Part shown: positions 1 to 7,677 of the stretch, one piece after another
Position numbering within the stretch: the stretch's first letter is position 1
Layout: each line of letters opens with the position of its first letter
Assembly (NCBI RefSeq): GCF_004570345.1
Contig: NZ_SPQM01000063.1
Coordinates: 1 to 28,353, forward strand
DNA from: Blastococcus sp. CT_GayMR20
GTDB taxonomy: Bacteria; Actinomycetota; Actinomycetes; Mycobacteriales; Geodermatophilaceae
DNA length: 28,353 bases
Reading direction: 5' to 3'
Made by a program: the position numbers and the translations under genes
Notes under the pieces: generated by a model
The model's input: only the letters and a program-made list of their open reading frames with translations
What the model was told of the DNA's origin: nothing
The model's database searches: none

Positions 1-2
1 TG

Positions 3-149
3 ACCGCGTCGGAGAGCCGCATCCGCGACGCCGACATGGCGCAGGAGATGGTCCAGTTCACCCGGAACCAGATCCTGTCCCAGGCCGGCACCGCGATGCT
101 CGCGCAGGCCAACCAGGCCTCGCAGGGTGTCCTGTCCCTGCTCCGCTGA
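3..149 (+). CDS. fliC: flagellin, C-terminal fragment (left copy)
   Basis: The final 48 codons of a flagellin gene, cut by the window edge. The translation contains the hallmark D0 C-terminal helix: [11 protein letters not shown], then a TRNQIL segment, then [12 protein letters not shown], ending VLSLLR before TGA at 147-149. In flagellins this amphipathic helix pairs with the N-terminal helix to form the filament core and carries the export and polymerisation determinants. A 15-bp hairpin terminator follows 34 bases later, so transcription probably ends here and the downstream cyclase is a separate unit. The N-terminal and variable domains are outside the window. The family call is secure; which flagellin paralogue it is cannot be told. 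Confidence 0.93.
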   Translation, partial: TASESRIRDADMAQEMVQFTRNQILSQAGTAMLAQANQASQGVLSLLR

Positions 150-183
150 TCCCAGCTGAGCTAGGCACCTAGTACGACCCCGG

Positions 184-216
184 ACGAGGGGGGAGGCCGA
201 TGGCCTCCCCCCTCGT
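184..216 (+). terminator. flagellin terminator hairpin (left copy)
   Basis: A perfect 15-bp stem (184-198 with 202-216, ACGAGGGGGGAGGCC pairing with its reverse complement) closed by a 3-base GAT loop, starting 34 bases after the flagellin stop. There is no long T-run after it, only TT, as is common for hairpin terminators in high-GC actinomycetes. It separates flagellin from the cyclase gene. Confidence 0.8.
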
Positions 217-279
217 TCGCGTTCCCGGTCGGCGGGGGTCGCCGCTGGTCGGGGGCTCCCGCGAAGCCCGGTGCGGAGG

Positions 280-285
280 TACGGT
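280..285 (+). promoter_or_regulatory. possible -10 element (TACGGT) for the cyclase gene
   Basis: TACGGT fits the actinobacterial TANNNT -10 pattern and lies 35 bases before the cyclase ATG, in the 171-base gap after flagellin. No convincing -35 is visible. The assignment rests on position and a loose consensus only. Confidence 0.25.
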
Positions 286-320
286 CCGCTCGTCCGGGCG
301 GAGGGGGCCAGACGTGACCG

Positions 321-3300
321 ATGCAACCGGAACCGGCTGAGCTGACGGCCCTCGAGCAGGCGATCGCCGCGCTCGAGGGGCAGCGGCGCATCCTCGGGGA
401 CCAGGTCGTCACGACGGCGCTCGCACCGCTGGTCGACAAGCGCGACCGGCTGCTCGCCGCCTCCGTGGGCGAGCAGCGGAAACTGGTCACCGTCCTGTTC
501 GCCGATCTGGTCGATTCCACGCCGCTGGCCCGGCGGCTGGACGCCGAGGACCTCCAGCAGGTGATGAGCCGGTACTTCGCGGCCGTCCGCAGCGCCGTCG
601 AGGCCGAGGGTGGCGTGGTCGAGAAGTTCATCGGCGACGCGGTGATGGCGGTCTTCGGGCTGTACCGCTCCCGGGAGGACGACGCGGCCCGCGCCGTGCG
701 CGCCGGCCTGGCGGTGGTTGCGGCCGTCGAGACGCTGAGCGCCCAGCTGCAGGAGTCGCACGCTGCCCCGATCGTCGTCCGCGTGGGGATCGACACCGGC
801 GAGATGGTGGTGACCGGTCTGGCGGAGCGGGCGTCGGGGGACTTCCTCGTCGTCGGCGACACCGCCAACCGGGCCGCCCGCCTGCAGGCGGCCGCGGAGC
901 CGGGCACGGTGCTGCTGTCGGAGGAGACGTGCCGCCAGGTCCGTGGCGTCTTCGGGCTGCGGCGCATCCCCGGGCTGCACCTCAAGGGCATCGAGGGCCC
1001 GGTCGACGCCTACGTCGTCGCGTCCCCCGACCGGGAGGGCTTCTGGCCGGAGACCCGCGGGGTGGAGGGGGTGGTCACCCGCACGGTGGGGCGCGAGGCG
1101 GAGTTCCGGGTGCTGCGCGACGCGTTCGCCGGGGTCGTCGCCGAGGGCGGTCGGCGCGTCGTGACGGTGCTCGGCGAGGCCGGTGTCGGCAAGTCCCGGC
1201 TCGTGCACGACGTCGAGACGTGGCTGGCGCGCCTGCCGACGGAGGTCTGGGTGCTGCGCGGCCGGGGGTCCCCGTCGACGCAGGGCGTGGCCAACACGCT
1301 GCTGCGCAGCGTGTTCGGCGAGCGGCTCGGCATCCGCTCCACGGACGACCCCGAACGCGTGCGTCGCCGTTGGGCGCAGGGCTGGACCCAGCTGCACGGC
1401 GGCGTCGAGGACACCGACGGCTCACCGGAGACCGTGGCCACCTGGCTGGGGTTCCCGGTCGGCGACGCCGGACGTGAGGCGGTCGGGACGACCGATCCCG
1501 AGGCACTGCGGCGGCGGGGGAGCGGTCTGGTGCTGCGGCTGCTGGACACGCTGGCCGAGCGGGCGCCTGTGGTCGTCCTGCTCGAGGACCTGCACTGGCT
1601 CGACGCCGCGAGCCTGGACTCCCTCGAGGCGCTGGCCCGGGCGCCGGACGGCGGTCCGCTGCTGGTCCTCGCGACGGCCCGCCCCACGCTGCTGGAGCAG
1701 CGGCCGTCGTGGGGACGCACCGCGTCGGTGCACTCCACCCTCCGGCTCGAGCCGTTGGACCAGGACGACGCCCGCAGCCTCGTCGCCGAGATCCTGCAGC
1801 GGGCGGACGACGTGCCGGCGGCCCTCGTCGAGCTGGTCGTCGGCACCGCCGACGGCAACCCCTACTACGTCGAGGAGCTCGTGAAGTGGCTCGTCCAGGA
1901 GGGGGTCGTCGACACGTCGCACGACCCCTGGCGGGTGGCGGCGAGACCTCTGGACTCCGTCCGCATCCCCACGACGCTGCGCGGCCTGCTGCAGGCGCGG
2001 CTGGACTCCCTGGAGGTCGTCGAGCGCGGCGTCCTCGGCGGCGCCGCCGTCGTGGGCCGGGTGTTCTGGGACCAGGCCGTCGCCCGGCTGGCCACGGCGA
2101 TCGACGCCGCGACGCGGGACACCGCGCTCGAACGGCTGGCGATCCGCGAGGTGGTGTTCCGTCGGCCGCACTCCAGCTTCTCCGGCAGCGCGGAGTTCTC
2201 CTTCCGCCACGCGCTCATGCGCGACGTCGCCTACGAGGGGGTCCTCCGCTCGGTGCGCCGGGCCCACCACGCGCTGGCCGCCCAGTGGCTGGAGGAGGCG
2301 GTCGAACGCAGCCAGCGGCCCGACGAGCACGCCGCGGCGGTCGCCCACCACCACCAGGAGGCGGGCAACCCCCCGGCGGCCGCCCGCTGGTACCTGCGGG
2401 CCGGCGAGCACGCCGCCCGCACCTTCGCGCTCGACGACGCCCTGCAGCTCTTCGCCCGCGCGCTTCCTCTCGTCCCCGCCGGCGAGCAGGGGCTCTGGGC
2501 CGACGTGCTGCTGGCCCGCGAGGTCGTGCTGGACCGGCTCGGCCGCCGCGACGAGCAGCGGACCACGCTGGACGAACTGTCCGCCGCGACCGGTCTCGAC
2601 CCCGTGCGCCGGGCGAAGGTCCTGCTCGCCCATGGGCGATGGCTGTTCTTCCGCGGCGACTACCCCGCCGTCCCGGAGGTCGCCGACGAGGCGGCGCGGC
2701 TGGCCCGGGAGGCGGGCCGGCCCGACCTGGAGTCCGACGGGCTGATGCAGGGTGGCCGGAGCCGGGCGTACCTCAACGAGCACGCGGCCGCCCGCGAGCT
2801 GCTCGGTCAGGCTCTGACGACCGCCCGGTCGACCGACGACCACAAGCGGGCGGGGGAGGTCCTGCGGCTGCTGGCCGTCGTGGCGACCAACCTGGCGGAG
2901 ACCGACGAGGGGCTCGCCCTGCTCGACGAGGCACGGGCCGAGCACCGGCACATCCAGGACAGCGAGGGCGAGGCGATGGTCACCGGGCAGCGCGGTGCCC
3001 TCCTGATGCACATGGGCCGGCTCGAGGAGGCGCGCGCCGCGACCGAGGACGCGCTGGCGGTCTTCCAGGTGACCGGGCACCGCTACCGCGAGGGCGTCAT
3101 GCTCACCAACCTCGCCCGGATCGCGATGGACCAGGGCCGGGTCGACGACGCGCTCGAGCAGGGCCGGCGCGCGTTGCAGCTGACCGAGGACATCGACGAC
3201 ACGGAGGGTGTCGTCGCCTCCCTGCAGAGCCTCGGCGACAGCCACCGGCTCGTCGGCGACCACGCGACGGCGCGGAGGTACCTCGACCGCGGACTGGAGG

Positions 3301-3881
3301 AGAGCAGCCGGCGCGCCCTGTCGTACTTCACCACACACCTCCTCGCCTCGATCGCGGTCGTCGACCTCGCCGAGGGACGGGTCGACGACGCGCTCGCGCA
3401 CGCCACCGCGGCCCAGGAGGCCGCGGCCGCGGACGACGTCCCGCCTGCGCAGGCGCGCGCGGACCTGGTCGCCGGCATGGCCCACCGGGCGGCCGGTGAT
3501 CCGGTCGCGGTCGACCTCCTCCGTGCGGCCGCGCAGCGGCACGCCGAGCTGGGCCTCGAGTACGACCGGCTGGAGTGCCTCGGCGTCCTCGCCCTCGCGC
3601 TGCGGGACGCCGGCGACCTCGGTGCGGCGATGGAGGCGGTCGAGGAGGTCCTGCCGCACCTGGACTCGGTCGCCGTCGGCACCGTCGAACCCGGCCGCGT
3701 CCTCGCCGACGTCCACCTGGTGCTCTCCGACGCCGGGGATCCGCGTGCCGCGGACGTGGCGGAGCGGGCCGCGGCGCACCTGCGCGAGCGGGCCGCCCGG
3801 ATCGCCGACGACGACCTGCGGACCCGGTTCCTGACGGCGCCGGTCAACGTGCGGTTGGCGACGATCGCGCGGACGGACTGA
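321..3881 (+). CDS. class III adenylyl cyclase / AAA-type ATPase / TPR regulator (left copy)
   Basis: A 1,186-aa cytoplasmic signalling protein expected to convert ATP to cAMP under control of an NTPase/TPR module. Order: a coiled-coil-like segment (about 8-48); a class III cyclase domain (about 55-232); a STAND/AAA-like ATPase with Walker A GEAGVGKS at 285-292, Walker B LLEDLHWLD at 420-428 and a GNPYYVEEL sensor-like motif at 512-520; then a long TPR-rich helical region (about 660-1180). The cyclase keeps the expected catalytic set: metal-binding D62 (FADLVDST) and D106 (FIGDAVMAVFG), adenine-selecting K102 and D180 (VVGDTANRAARLQ), and transition-state N183 and R187, so activity on ATP is predicted. 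The ATG start is preceded by GGAGGGGG at 300-307, a slightly long spacing. No membrane segment is seen. It is followed after 107 bases by the nitrilase/receiver/kinase operon, whose kinase has a cNMP-binding domain. The signal sensed by the TPR region is unknown. Confidence 0.92.
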   Translation: MQPEPAELTALEQAIAALEGQRRILGDQVVTTALAPLVDKRDRLLAASVGEQRKLVTVLFADLVDSTPLARRLDAEDLQQVMSRYFAAVRSAVEAEGGVVEKFIGDAVMAVFGLYRSREDDAARAVRAGLAVVAAVETLSAQLQESHAAPIVVRVGIDTGEMVVTGLAERASGDFLVVGDTANRAARLQAAAEPGTVLLSEETCRQVRGVFGLRRIPGLHLKGIEGPVDAYVVASPDREGFWPETRGVEGVVTRTVGREAEFRVLRDAFAGVVAEGGRRVVTVLGEAGVGKSRLVHDVETWLARLPTEVWVLRGRGSPSTQGVANTLLRSVFGERLGIRSTDDPERVRRRWAQGWTQLHGGVEDTDGSPETVATWLGFPVGDAGREAVGTTDPEALRRRGSGLVLRLLDTLAERAPVVVLLEDLHWLDAASLDSLEALARAPDGGPLLVLATARPTLLEQRPSWGRTASVHSTLRLEPLDQDDARSLVAEILQRADDVPAALVELVVGTADGNPYYVEELVKWLVQEGVVDTSHDPWRVAARPLDSVRIPTTLRGLLQARLDSLEVVERGVLGGAAVVGRVFWDQAVARLATAIDAATRDTALERLAIREVVFRRPHSSFSGSAEFSFRHALMRDVAYEGVLRSVRRAHHALAAQWLEEAVERSQRPDEHAAAVAHHHQEAGNPPAAARWYLRAGEHAARTFALDDALQLFARALPLVPAGEQGLWADVLLAREVVLDRLGRRDEQRTTLDELSAATGLDPVRRAKVLLAHGRWLFFRGDYPAVPEVADEAARLAREAGRPDLESDGLMQGGRSRAYLNEHAAARELLGQALTTARSTDDHKRAGEVLRLLAVVATNLAETDEGLALLDEARAEHRHIQDSEGEAMVTGQRGALLMHMGRLEEARAATEDALAVFQVTGHRYREGVMLTNLARIAMDQGRVDDALEQGRRALQLTEDIDDTEGVVASLQSLGDSHRLVGDHATARRYLDRGLEESSRRALSYFTTHLLASIAVVDLAEGRVDDALAHATAAQEAAAADDVPPAQARADLVAGMAHRAAGDPVAVDLLRAAAQRHAELGLEYDRLECLGVLALALRDAGDLGAAMEAVEEVLPHLDSVAVGTVEPGRVLADVHLVLSDAGDPRAADVAERAAAHLRERAARIADDDLRTRFLTAPVNVRLATIARTD

Positions 3882-3922
3882 GCACGCGGACGGATTCCCT
3901 CGTGCCGCCCGCCGCTCGTCGC

Positions 3923-3928
3923 TACCCT
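3923..3928 (+). promoter_or_regulatory. possible -10 element (TACCCT) of the three-gene operon
   Basis: TACCCT matches TANNNT and lies in the 107-base gap between the cyclase stop and the nitrilase-like start, 66 bases before that ATG. TTCCCT at 3896-3901 could be a weak -35, but the spacing (21 bases) is long. Support is limited to consensus and position. Confidence 0.25.
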
Positions 3929-3947
3929 CCGGCCGAGGGCCACGGAC

Positions 3948-3961
3948 GTTCCCGCGGGAAC
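3948..3961. promoter_or_regulatory. 14-bp perfect palindrome, operator-like
   Basis: GTTCCCGCGGGAAC is perfectly self-complementary and lies 27 bases before the nitrilase-like ATG, just downstream of the TACCCT candidate -10. A perfect dyad in the predicted 5' leader of an operon is a typical place for a dimeric repressor. The regulator is not identifiable from this window. Confidence 0.4.
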
Positions 3962-3988
3962 ACGGGGACGACGAGGGGGAGCCGACGG

Positions 3989-6037
3989 ATGGACGTGGTC
4001 CCGCGGCCGGTGCGGAGCGCGACCGGCCCCCCGACCGTCGCCTCGCTCTGGGCGGACGTGAGCGGCCGGGAGCTCACCGACTCCGACCTCGAGTGGCCGC
4101 CGGACGTCTTCGCACTCGCCGGCACCGTCCTGGGCCGCACCCACGCCTACCGGTTCGCCGTGTCACCGCCGCCCGGCCGGCAGTGGCCCCCGCCCCGGCT
4201 CGGCGGCTGGAACGACGTGGTCACCGACGCGGCCGAGCAGTGGTGCGCCTGGACCGAGGCACCCGACGGGCCCCCGCCGGCCCTCGTCTCCGAGACCTGG
4301 ACGACGCTGCTCGCCGCCGCGGGGACCGAACTCGACGACATCGCCGACGGCCGCGCGTGGGAGGTCTGCGAGGCGCTGTTCCTGCTGCTCGCGCTCAGCG
4401 ACGAGGCCTGCGCGGGCGTGGCCGCCGCGCTCGATCCGGAGCGCACGGCCGGCTTCCGCTTCCGCGGCCGGGCGGGTGAGCTCCTGGCCCGCACCGGCTC
4501 GCTGTCCGCCGTCGCCCCGTTCCGGCTGCGGGTGCTGCCCAAGGGCCGGACGCCGCCGGGAGGCATCTCCTTCCGGTCGCTGTCGCGCTACCTCTGCCTG
4601 CGCGGCACCTCCGTGGACGTCGCCTGGCACAAGGCCCCGGCCCGGCGGTCGGGCACCGGTCAGCAGCAGGCCAACGTGCTGCTGCTGCCGTGGCCGCTGC
4701 GGGTGCGGCAGCGGGACTTCCGGCCGCTCCCGGGCTCGGTGCGGCGTGCGGAGAACGAGCCGTTCGGCATCTTCGAGTTCGTCCCGGCCGAGACCTTCGA
4801 CCTCGACCTCGTGGAGCGGGTGCTGGTCGGGGCGCTCGACGAGGTGGACGGCATCGACGCGGTCGTCCTCCCCGAGAGCAGCGTGCCCGCCGACGAGCTC
4901 GAGCCCCTCGAGGCGCTGCTCGCGCGCTACGGCGTCAACATGCTGCTCGCGGGCGTCCGGGAGCCCACGCCGCCCGACCGGCTGCCCGGCAACTGGGTGC
5001 ACCTCGGCGTGCACGTCGGCGGCTGCTGGTCGCACTACCGGCAGAACAAGCACCACCGCTGGTTCCTCGACGAGAGCCAGATCAACCAGTACCACCTCGC
5101 CGGCGCGCTGCATCCCTCGGTGCGCTGGTGGGAGGCGATGGAGGTGCCGCGCCGCGCGCTGCAGTTCCTCGAGCTCAGCGAGGGCCTCACCGTCGTCGCC
5201 GTCGTGTGCGAGGACCTCGCCCGCCTCGACGAGGTCGCCGAGCTCATCCGGGACGTCGGCCCCTCGCTGGTCGTGACGATCCTGCTCGACGGGCCGCAGC
5301 TGGCCTCCCGCTGGACGGCCCGCTACGCCAGCGTGCTCGCCGACGACCCGGGGACGGCGGTGCTCACGCTCACCGCGTCCGGGATGGTCGAGCGCAGCCG
5401 GCCGATCGGTGCGCCGCCGTCGTCGGTCGTGGCGATGTGGAAGGACCCGACCCGCGGGCTGCGCGAGATCTCCCTCGACCCCGGCGCGCACGGCGTGGTC
5501 ATGAGCGTCGCCCACACCCGCGCCCGCCGCCGGTGCGCGGACGGGCGGACACCGGTGGACAACGCGACCGGGCTGGTGGTCGCCGGGGTGCACCAGGTGA
5601 CCGCCGTCGCCGGGGATCCCGGCCGCGTCCCGGGGCCGCGCGGGGTGACCGGCGCCGCGCTCACCCCGCCGGAGCTGACCATCGTGACCGCGTGGGCCGA
5701 GGCGGCGGCGGAGGCCCTCGAGCACACGCCGGACCGGGTGGCCGCCGTCCTCGCCGACGCGCGTCCGGGTGCGCCGTGGCGCCGGGACCTCGGGCTGCCG
5801 GAGCCCACGGCGGCGCTCGCGACCGCCCTGACCGCCGTCGCCGACACCGTCGACGGCGGACGCCCGGACGGCGGGACGGACGACGCCGTCCTCGCCGTCC
5901 TGCAGCACGCGCCGGCCGACGGCGATGCGCCCGTGTCGCTGGCCACCGCGGTGCTGCGCTCGGCGCTGGAGTCGCGACGGGACCAGCGGGCCGTCCGGTC
6001 GGCGTCCCGGCTGAACGGGGGAGGAGTGGCCCGATGA
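3989..6037 (+). CDS. nitrilase-superfamily (C-N hydrolase) protein with unknown N-terminal region (left copy)
   Basis: A 682-aa soluble protein. The middle part (about 225-520) has the Glu-Lys-Cys signature of the carbon-nitrogen hydrolase fold in the correct order: E296 in VVLPESS, K354 in RQNKHHRWF, and C407 in VVCEDLARL. The predicted chemistry is amide, nitrile or acyl-transfer through the Cys thiol; the substrate is unknown. The first ~225 residues contain a conserved-looking RVLPKGRTPPGG patch (181-192) that I cannot assign, and the last ~140 residues look helical. The frame stays open upstream of 3989 through the cyclase gene, but the start chosen is the first ATG after the cyclase stop, preceded by a purine-rich GAGGGGGAG (3973-3981). 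The stop overlaps the next start by 4 bases (ATGA), implying translational coupling to the receiver/flavoprotein. The superfamily call is firm; the function is open. Confidence 0.82.
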   Translation: MDVVPRPVRSATGPPTVASLWADVSGRELTDSDLEWPPDVFALAGTVLGRTHAYRFAVSPPPGRQWPPPRLGGWNDVVTDAAEQWCAWTEAPDGPPPALVSETWTTLLAAAGTELDDIADGRAWEVCEALFLLLALSDEACAGVAAALDPERTAGFRFRGRAGELLARTGSLSAVAPFRLRVLPKGRTPPGGISFRSLSRYLCLRGTSVDVAWHKAPARRSGTGQQQANVLLLPWPLRVRQRDFRPLPGSVRRAENEPFGIFEFVPAETFDLDLVERVLVGALDEVDGIDAVVLPESSVPADELEPLEALLARYGVNMLLAGVREPTPPDRLPGNWVHLGVHVGGCWSHYRQNKHHRWFLDESQINQYHLAGALHPSVRWWEAMEVPRRALQFLELSEGLTVVAVVCEDLARLDEVAELIRDVGPSLVVTILLDGPQLASRWTARYASVLADDPGTAVLTLTASGMVERSRPIGAPPSSVVAMWKDPTRGLREISLDPGAHGVVMSVAHTRARRRCADGRTPVDNATGLVVAGVHQVTAVAGDPGRVPGPRGVTGAALTPPELTIVTAWAEAAAEALEHTPDRVAAVLADARPGAPWRRDLGLPEPTAALATALTAVADTVDGGRPDGGTDDAVLAVLQHAPADGDAPVSLATAVLRSALESRRDQRAVRSASRLNGGGVAR

Positions 6038-7677
6038 GCAGACCGGTCCTGCTGGCCGTGGACGACGACGGCCCGGTGCTCGCCGCGGTCGAGCGCGATC
6101 TGCGCGACCGCTACGCCGAGCACTACCAGATCGTCGCGGCGTCCTCGGGTGACCAGGCGCTGGACCTGCTGCGCCGACTGCGGCTGCGCGACGACACCGT
6201 GGCGCTGCTGCTCGTGGACCAGCGGATGCCGGGCATGAGCGGCACGGAGTTCCTCGCCGCGTCCCGCGAGCTCTACCCGGACGCCCGGCGGGTGCTGCTC
6301 ACCGCCTACGCGGACACCGACGCCGCCATCCGCGCCATCAACGACGCCGACGTCCACCACTACCTGCTCAAGCCGTGGGACCCGCCGGAGGAACGGCTCT
6401 ACCCGGTGCTCGACGACCTGCTCGAGACCTGGCGGCGACCTGCCCCGGCGGCGAACCTGCGCGTGGTCGGCGACCGGTGGTCGGCCGCCAGCCACGCGCT
6501 CCGCGAGTTCCTCGCCCGCAACCTCGTGCCCTACCGGTGGCTCGACGTCGAGACCGATCCCCAGGCCCGCGTGCTGCTGGATGCCGCGCGCGCCGACGCA
6601 GGGTCGCTGCCGATCCTTGTGACCGACGACGGCGAGGTGCTCGTCGACCCGGACCTGCACGCCGTGGCGGAGCGGATCGGGCTGCAGGTGCGCGCCGAGC
6701 GGTCGGCCTACGACCTCGTCGTCGTCGGTGCCGGTCCCGCCGGGCTGGCGGCGGGGGTCTACGGGGCGTCGGAGGGCCTGTCCACCCTCGTCCTGGAGTG
6801 CAACGCCCCCGGCGGGCAGGCGGGCACGACCAGCCGGATCGAGAACTACCTCGGGTTCCCCGTCGGGCTCTCGGGTGCGGACCTCACGCTGCGCGCCCGC
6901 GAGCAGGCGATCCGCTTCGGCGCGGAGATCCTCGTGCCCGCCGAGGTGGCCGGGCTGCGCCGCGAGGATCCGTACACCCTGATCCGGCTGGCCGACGGCA
7001 CCGAGGTCAGCGCCTCGACGCTGCTGATCGCCTCGGGCGTCAACTACCGCACCCTCGACGTGCCCGGAGCCGCGCCGCTCACCGGCACCGGCGTCTACTA
7101 CGGCGCCGGTCGTGCGGAGGGCGTGGACCACGCCGGCGGGCGGGTCTTCGTCGTCGGAGGCGGCAACTCGGCCGGGCAGGCGGCGCTCTTCCTGGCCCAG
7201 TTCGCCGCCTCGGTGACGCTGCTCGTCCGCGCTGCCGACCTCACGAGCACCATGTCGAGCTACCTCATCGACCGGATCGAGGCCTCGGACACGATCTCCC
7301 TCGAGCCCCGGACGGAGGTCGCCGGGGTGCTCGGTGAGCGGCGGCTGGAGGGGCTCCGGCTGCGTTCGAACGGCACGGAGGAGCGCGAGGTCCCCGCGAA
7401 CGCGCTGTTCGTCTTCGTCGGGCAGGCGCCCCGCACGAGCTGGCTCGAGGGCGTCGTCCGCCGGGACGACAAGGGCTTCGTGCTCACCGGTGGCGACCTC
7501 GGCCTCCCACCGCCCGACTGGCCGCTCGAGGTGCCGCCCCTTCCGCTGGAGACGTCCGTGCCGGGGGTGTTCGCCGCCGGCGACGTCCGGCACGGGTCGG
7601 TGAAGCGCATCGCCTCCGCCGTGGGGGAGGGCGCGATGGCGGTGCGCTTCGCCCACGAGCGGCTGGCCGGTCGGTGA
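6034..7677 (+). CDS. fused response regulator / TrxR-like FAD oxidoreductase lacking CxxC (left copy)
   Basis: A 547-aa protein in three parts. Residues 1-135 are a receiver with acidic D10-D12, phospho-acceptor D62 (LLVDQRMPGMSG), T90 and K113. Residues about 140-222 resemble a glutaredoxin/thioredoxin fold in which the usual CxxC is replaced by S150-A-A-S153. Residues 225-547 are a thioredoxin-reductase-like flavoprotein with FAD motif VGAGPAGLAA (231-240), NAD(P)H motif GGGNSAGQAA (375-384) and FAD-binding FAAGD (513-517). The reductase lacks the catalytic CxxC found in thioredoxin reductases (YYGAG, 355-359, lies in that area), and the whole protein has one cysteine, C256. Automated tools usually name this fusion response regulator/thioredoxin-disulfide reductase, but disulfide chemistry looks unlikely; NAD(P)H oxidation to another acceptor, or redox sensing, is more plausible. 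It is coupled by 4-base overlaps to the genes on both sides, and the downstream kinase is the likely phosphodonor. Confidence 0.9.
   Translation: MSRPVLLAVDDDGPVLAAVERDLRDRYAEHYQIVAASSGDQALDLLRRLRLRDDTVALLLVDQRMPGMSGTEFLAASRELYPDARRVLLTAYADTDAAIRAINDADVHHYLLKPWDPPEERLYPVLDDLLETWRRPAPAANLRVVGDRWSAASHALREFLARNLVPYRWLDVETDPQARVLLDAARADAGSLPILVTDDGEVLVDPDLHAVAERIGLQVRAERSAYDLVVVGAGPAGLAAGVYGASEGLSTLVLECNAPGGQAGTTSRIENYLGFPVGLSGADLTLRAREQAIRFGAEILVPAEVAGLRREDPYTLIRLADGTEVSASTLLIASGVNYRTLDVPGAAPLTGTGVYYGAGRAEGVDHAGGRVFVVGGGNSAGQAALFLAQFAASVTLLVRAADLTSTMSSYLIDRIEASDTISLEPRTEVAGVLGERRLEGLRLRSNGTEEREVPANALFVFVGQAPRTSWLEGVVRRDDKGFVLTGGDLGLPPPDWPLEVPPLPLETSVPGVFAAGDVRHGSVKRIASAVGEGAMAVRFAHERLAGR

Noticed and set aside
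1422..3779. 785-aa open frame antisense to the cyclase gene (and its mirror at 24575-26932)
   Set aside because: Long antisense frames are expected in very GC-rich coding DNA; the composition is low-complexity, with no recognisable domain, and the opposite strand is a clear multidomain gene.
4690..6033. Upstream extension giving a 995-aa version of the receiver-flavoprotein
   Set aside because: The added residues are an Arg/Ala/Pro-rich shadow of the nitrilase-like gene; the ATG at 6034 begins a textbook receiver domain and overlaps the upstream stop.
3989..6037. Reverse-transcriptase/nitrilase defence protein
   Set aside because: The nitrilase triad is present, but no reverse-transcriptase catalytic YxDD-type motif or RT-like region is visible in the N-terminal part.
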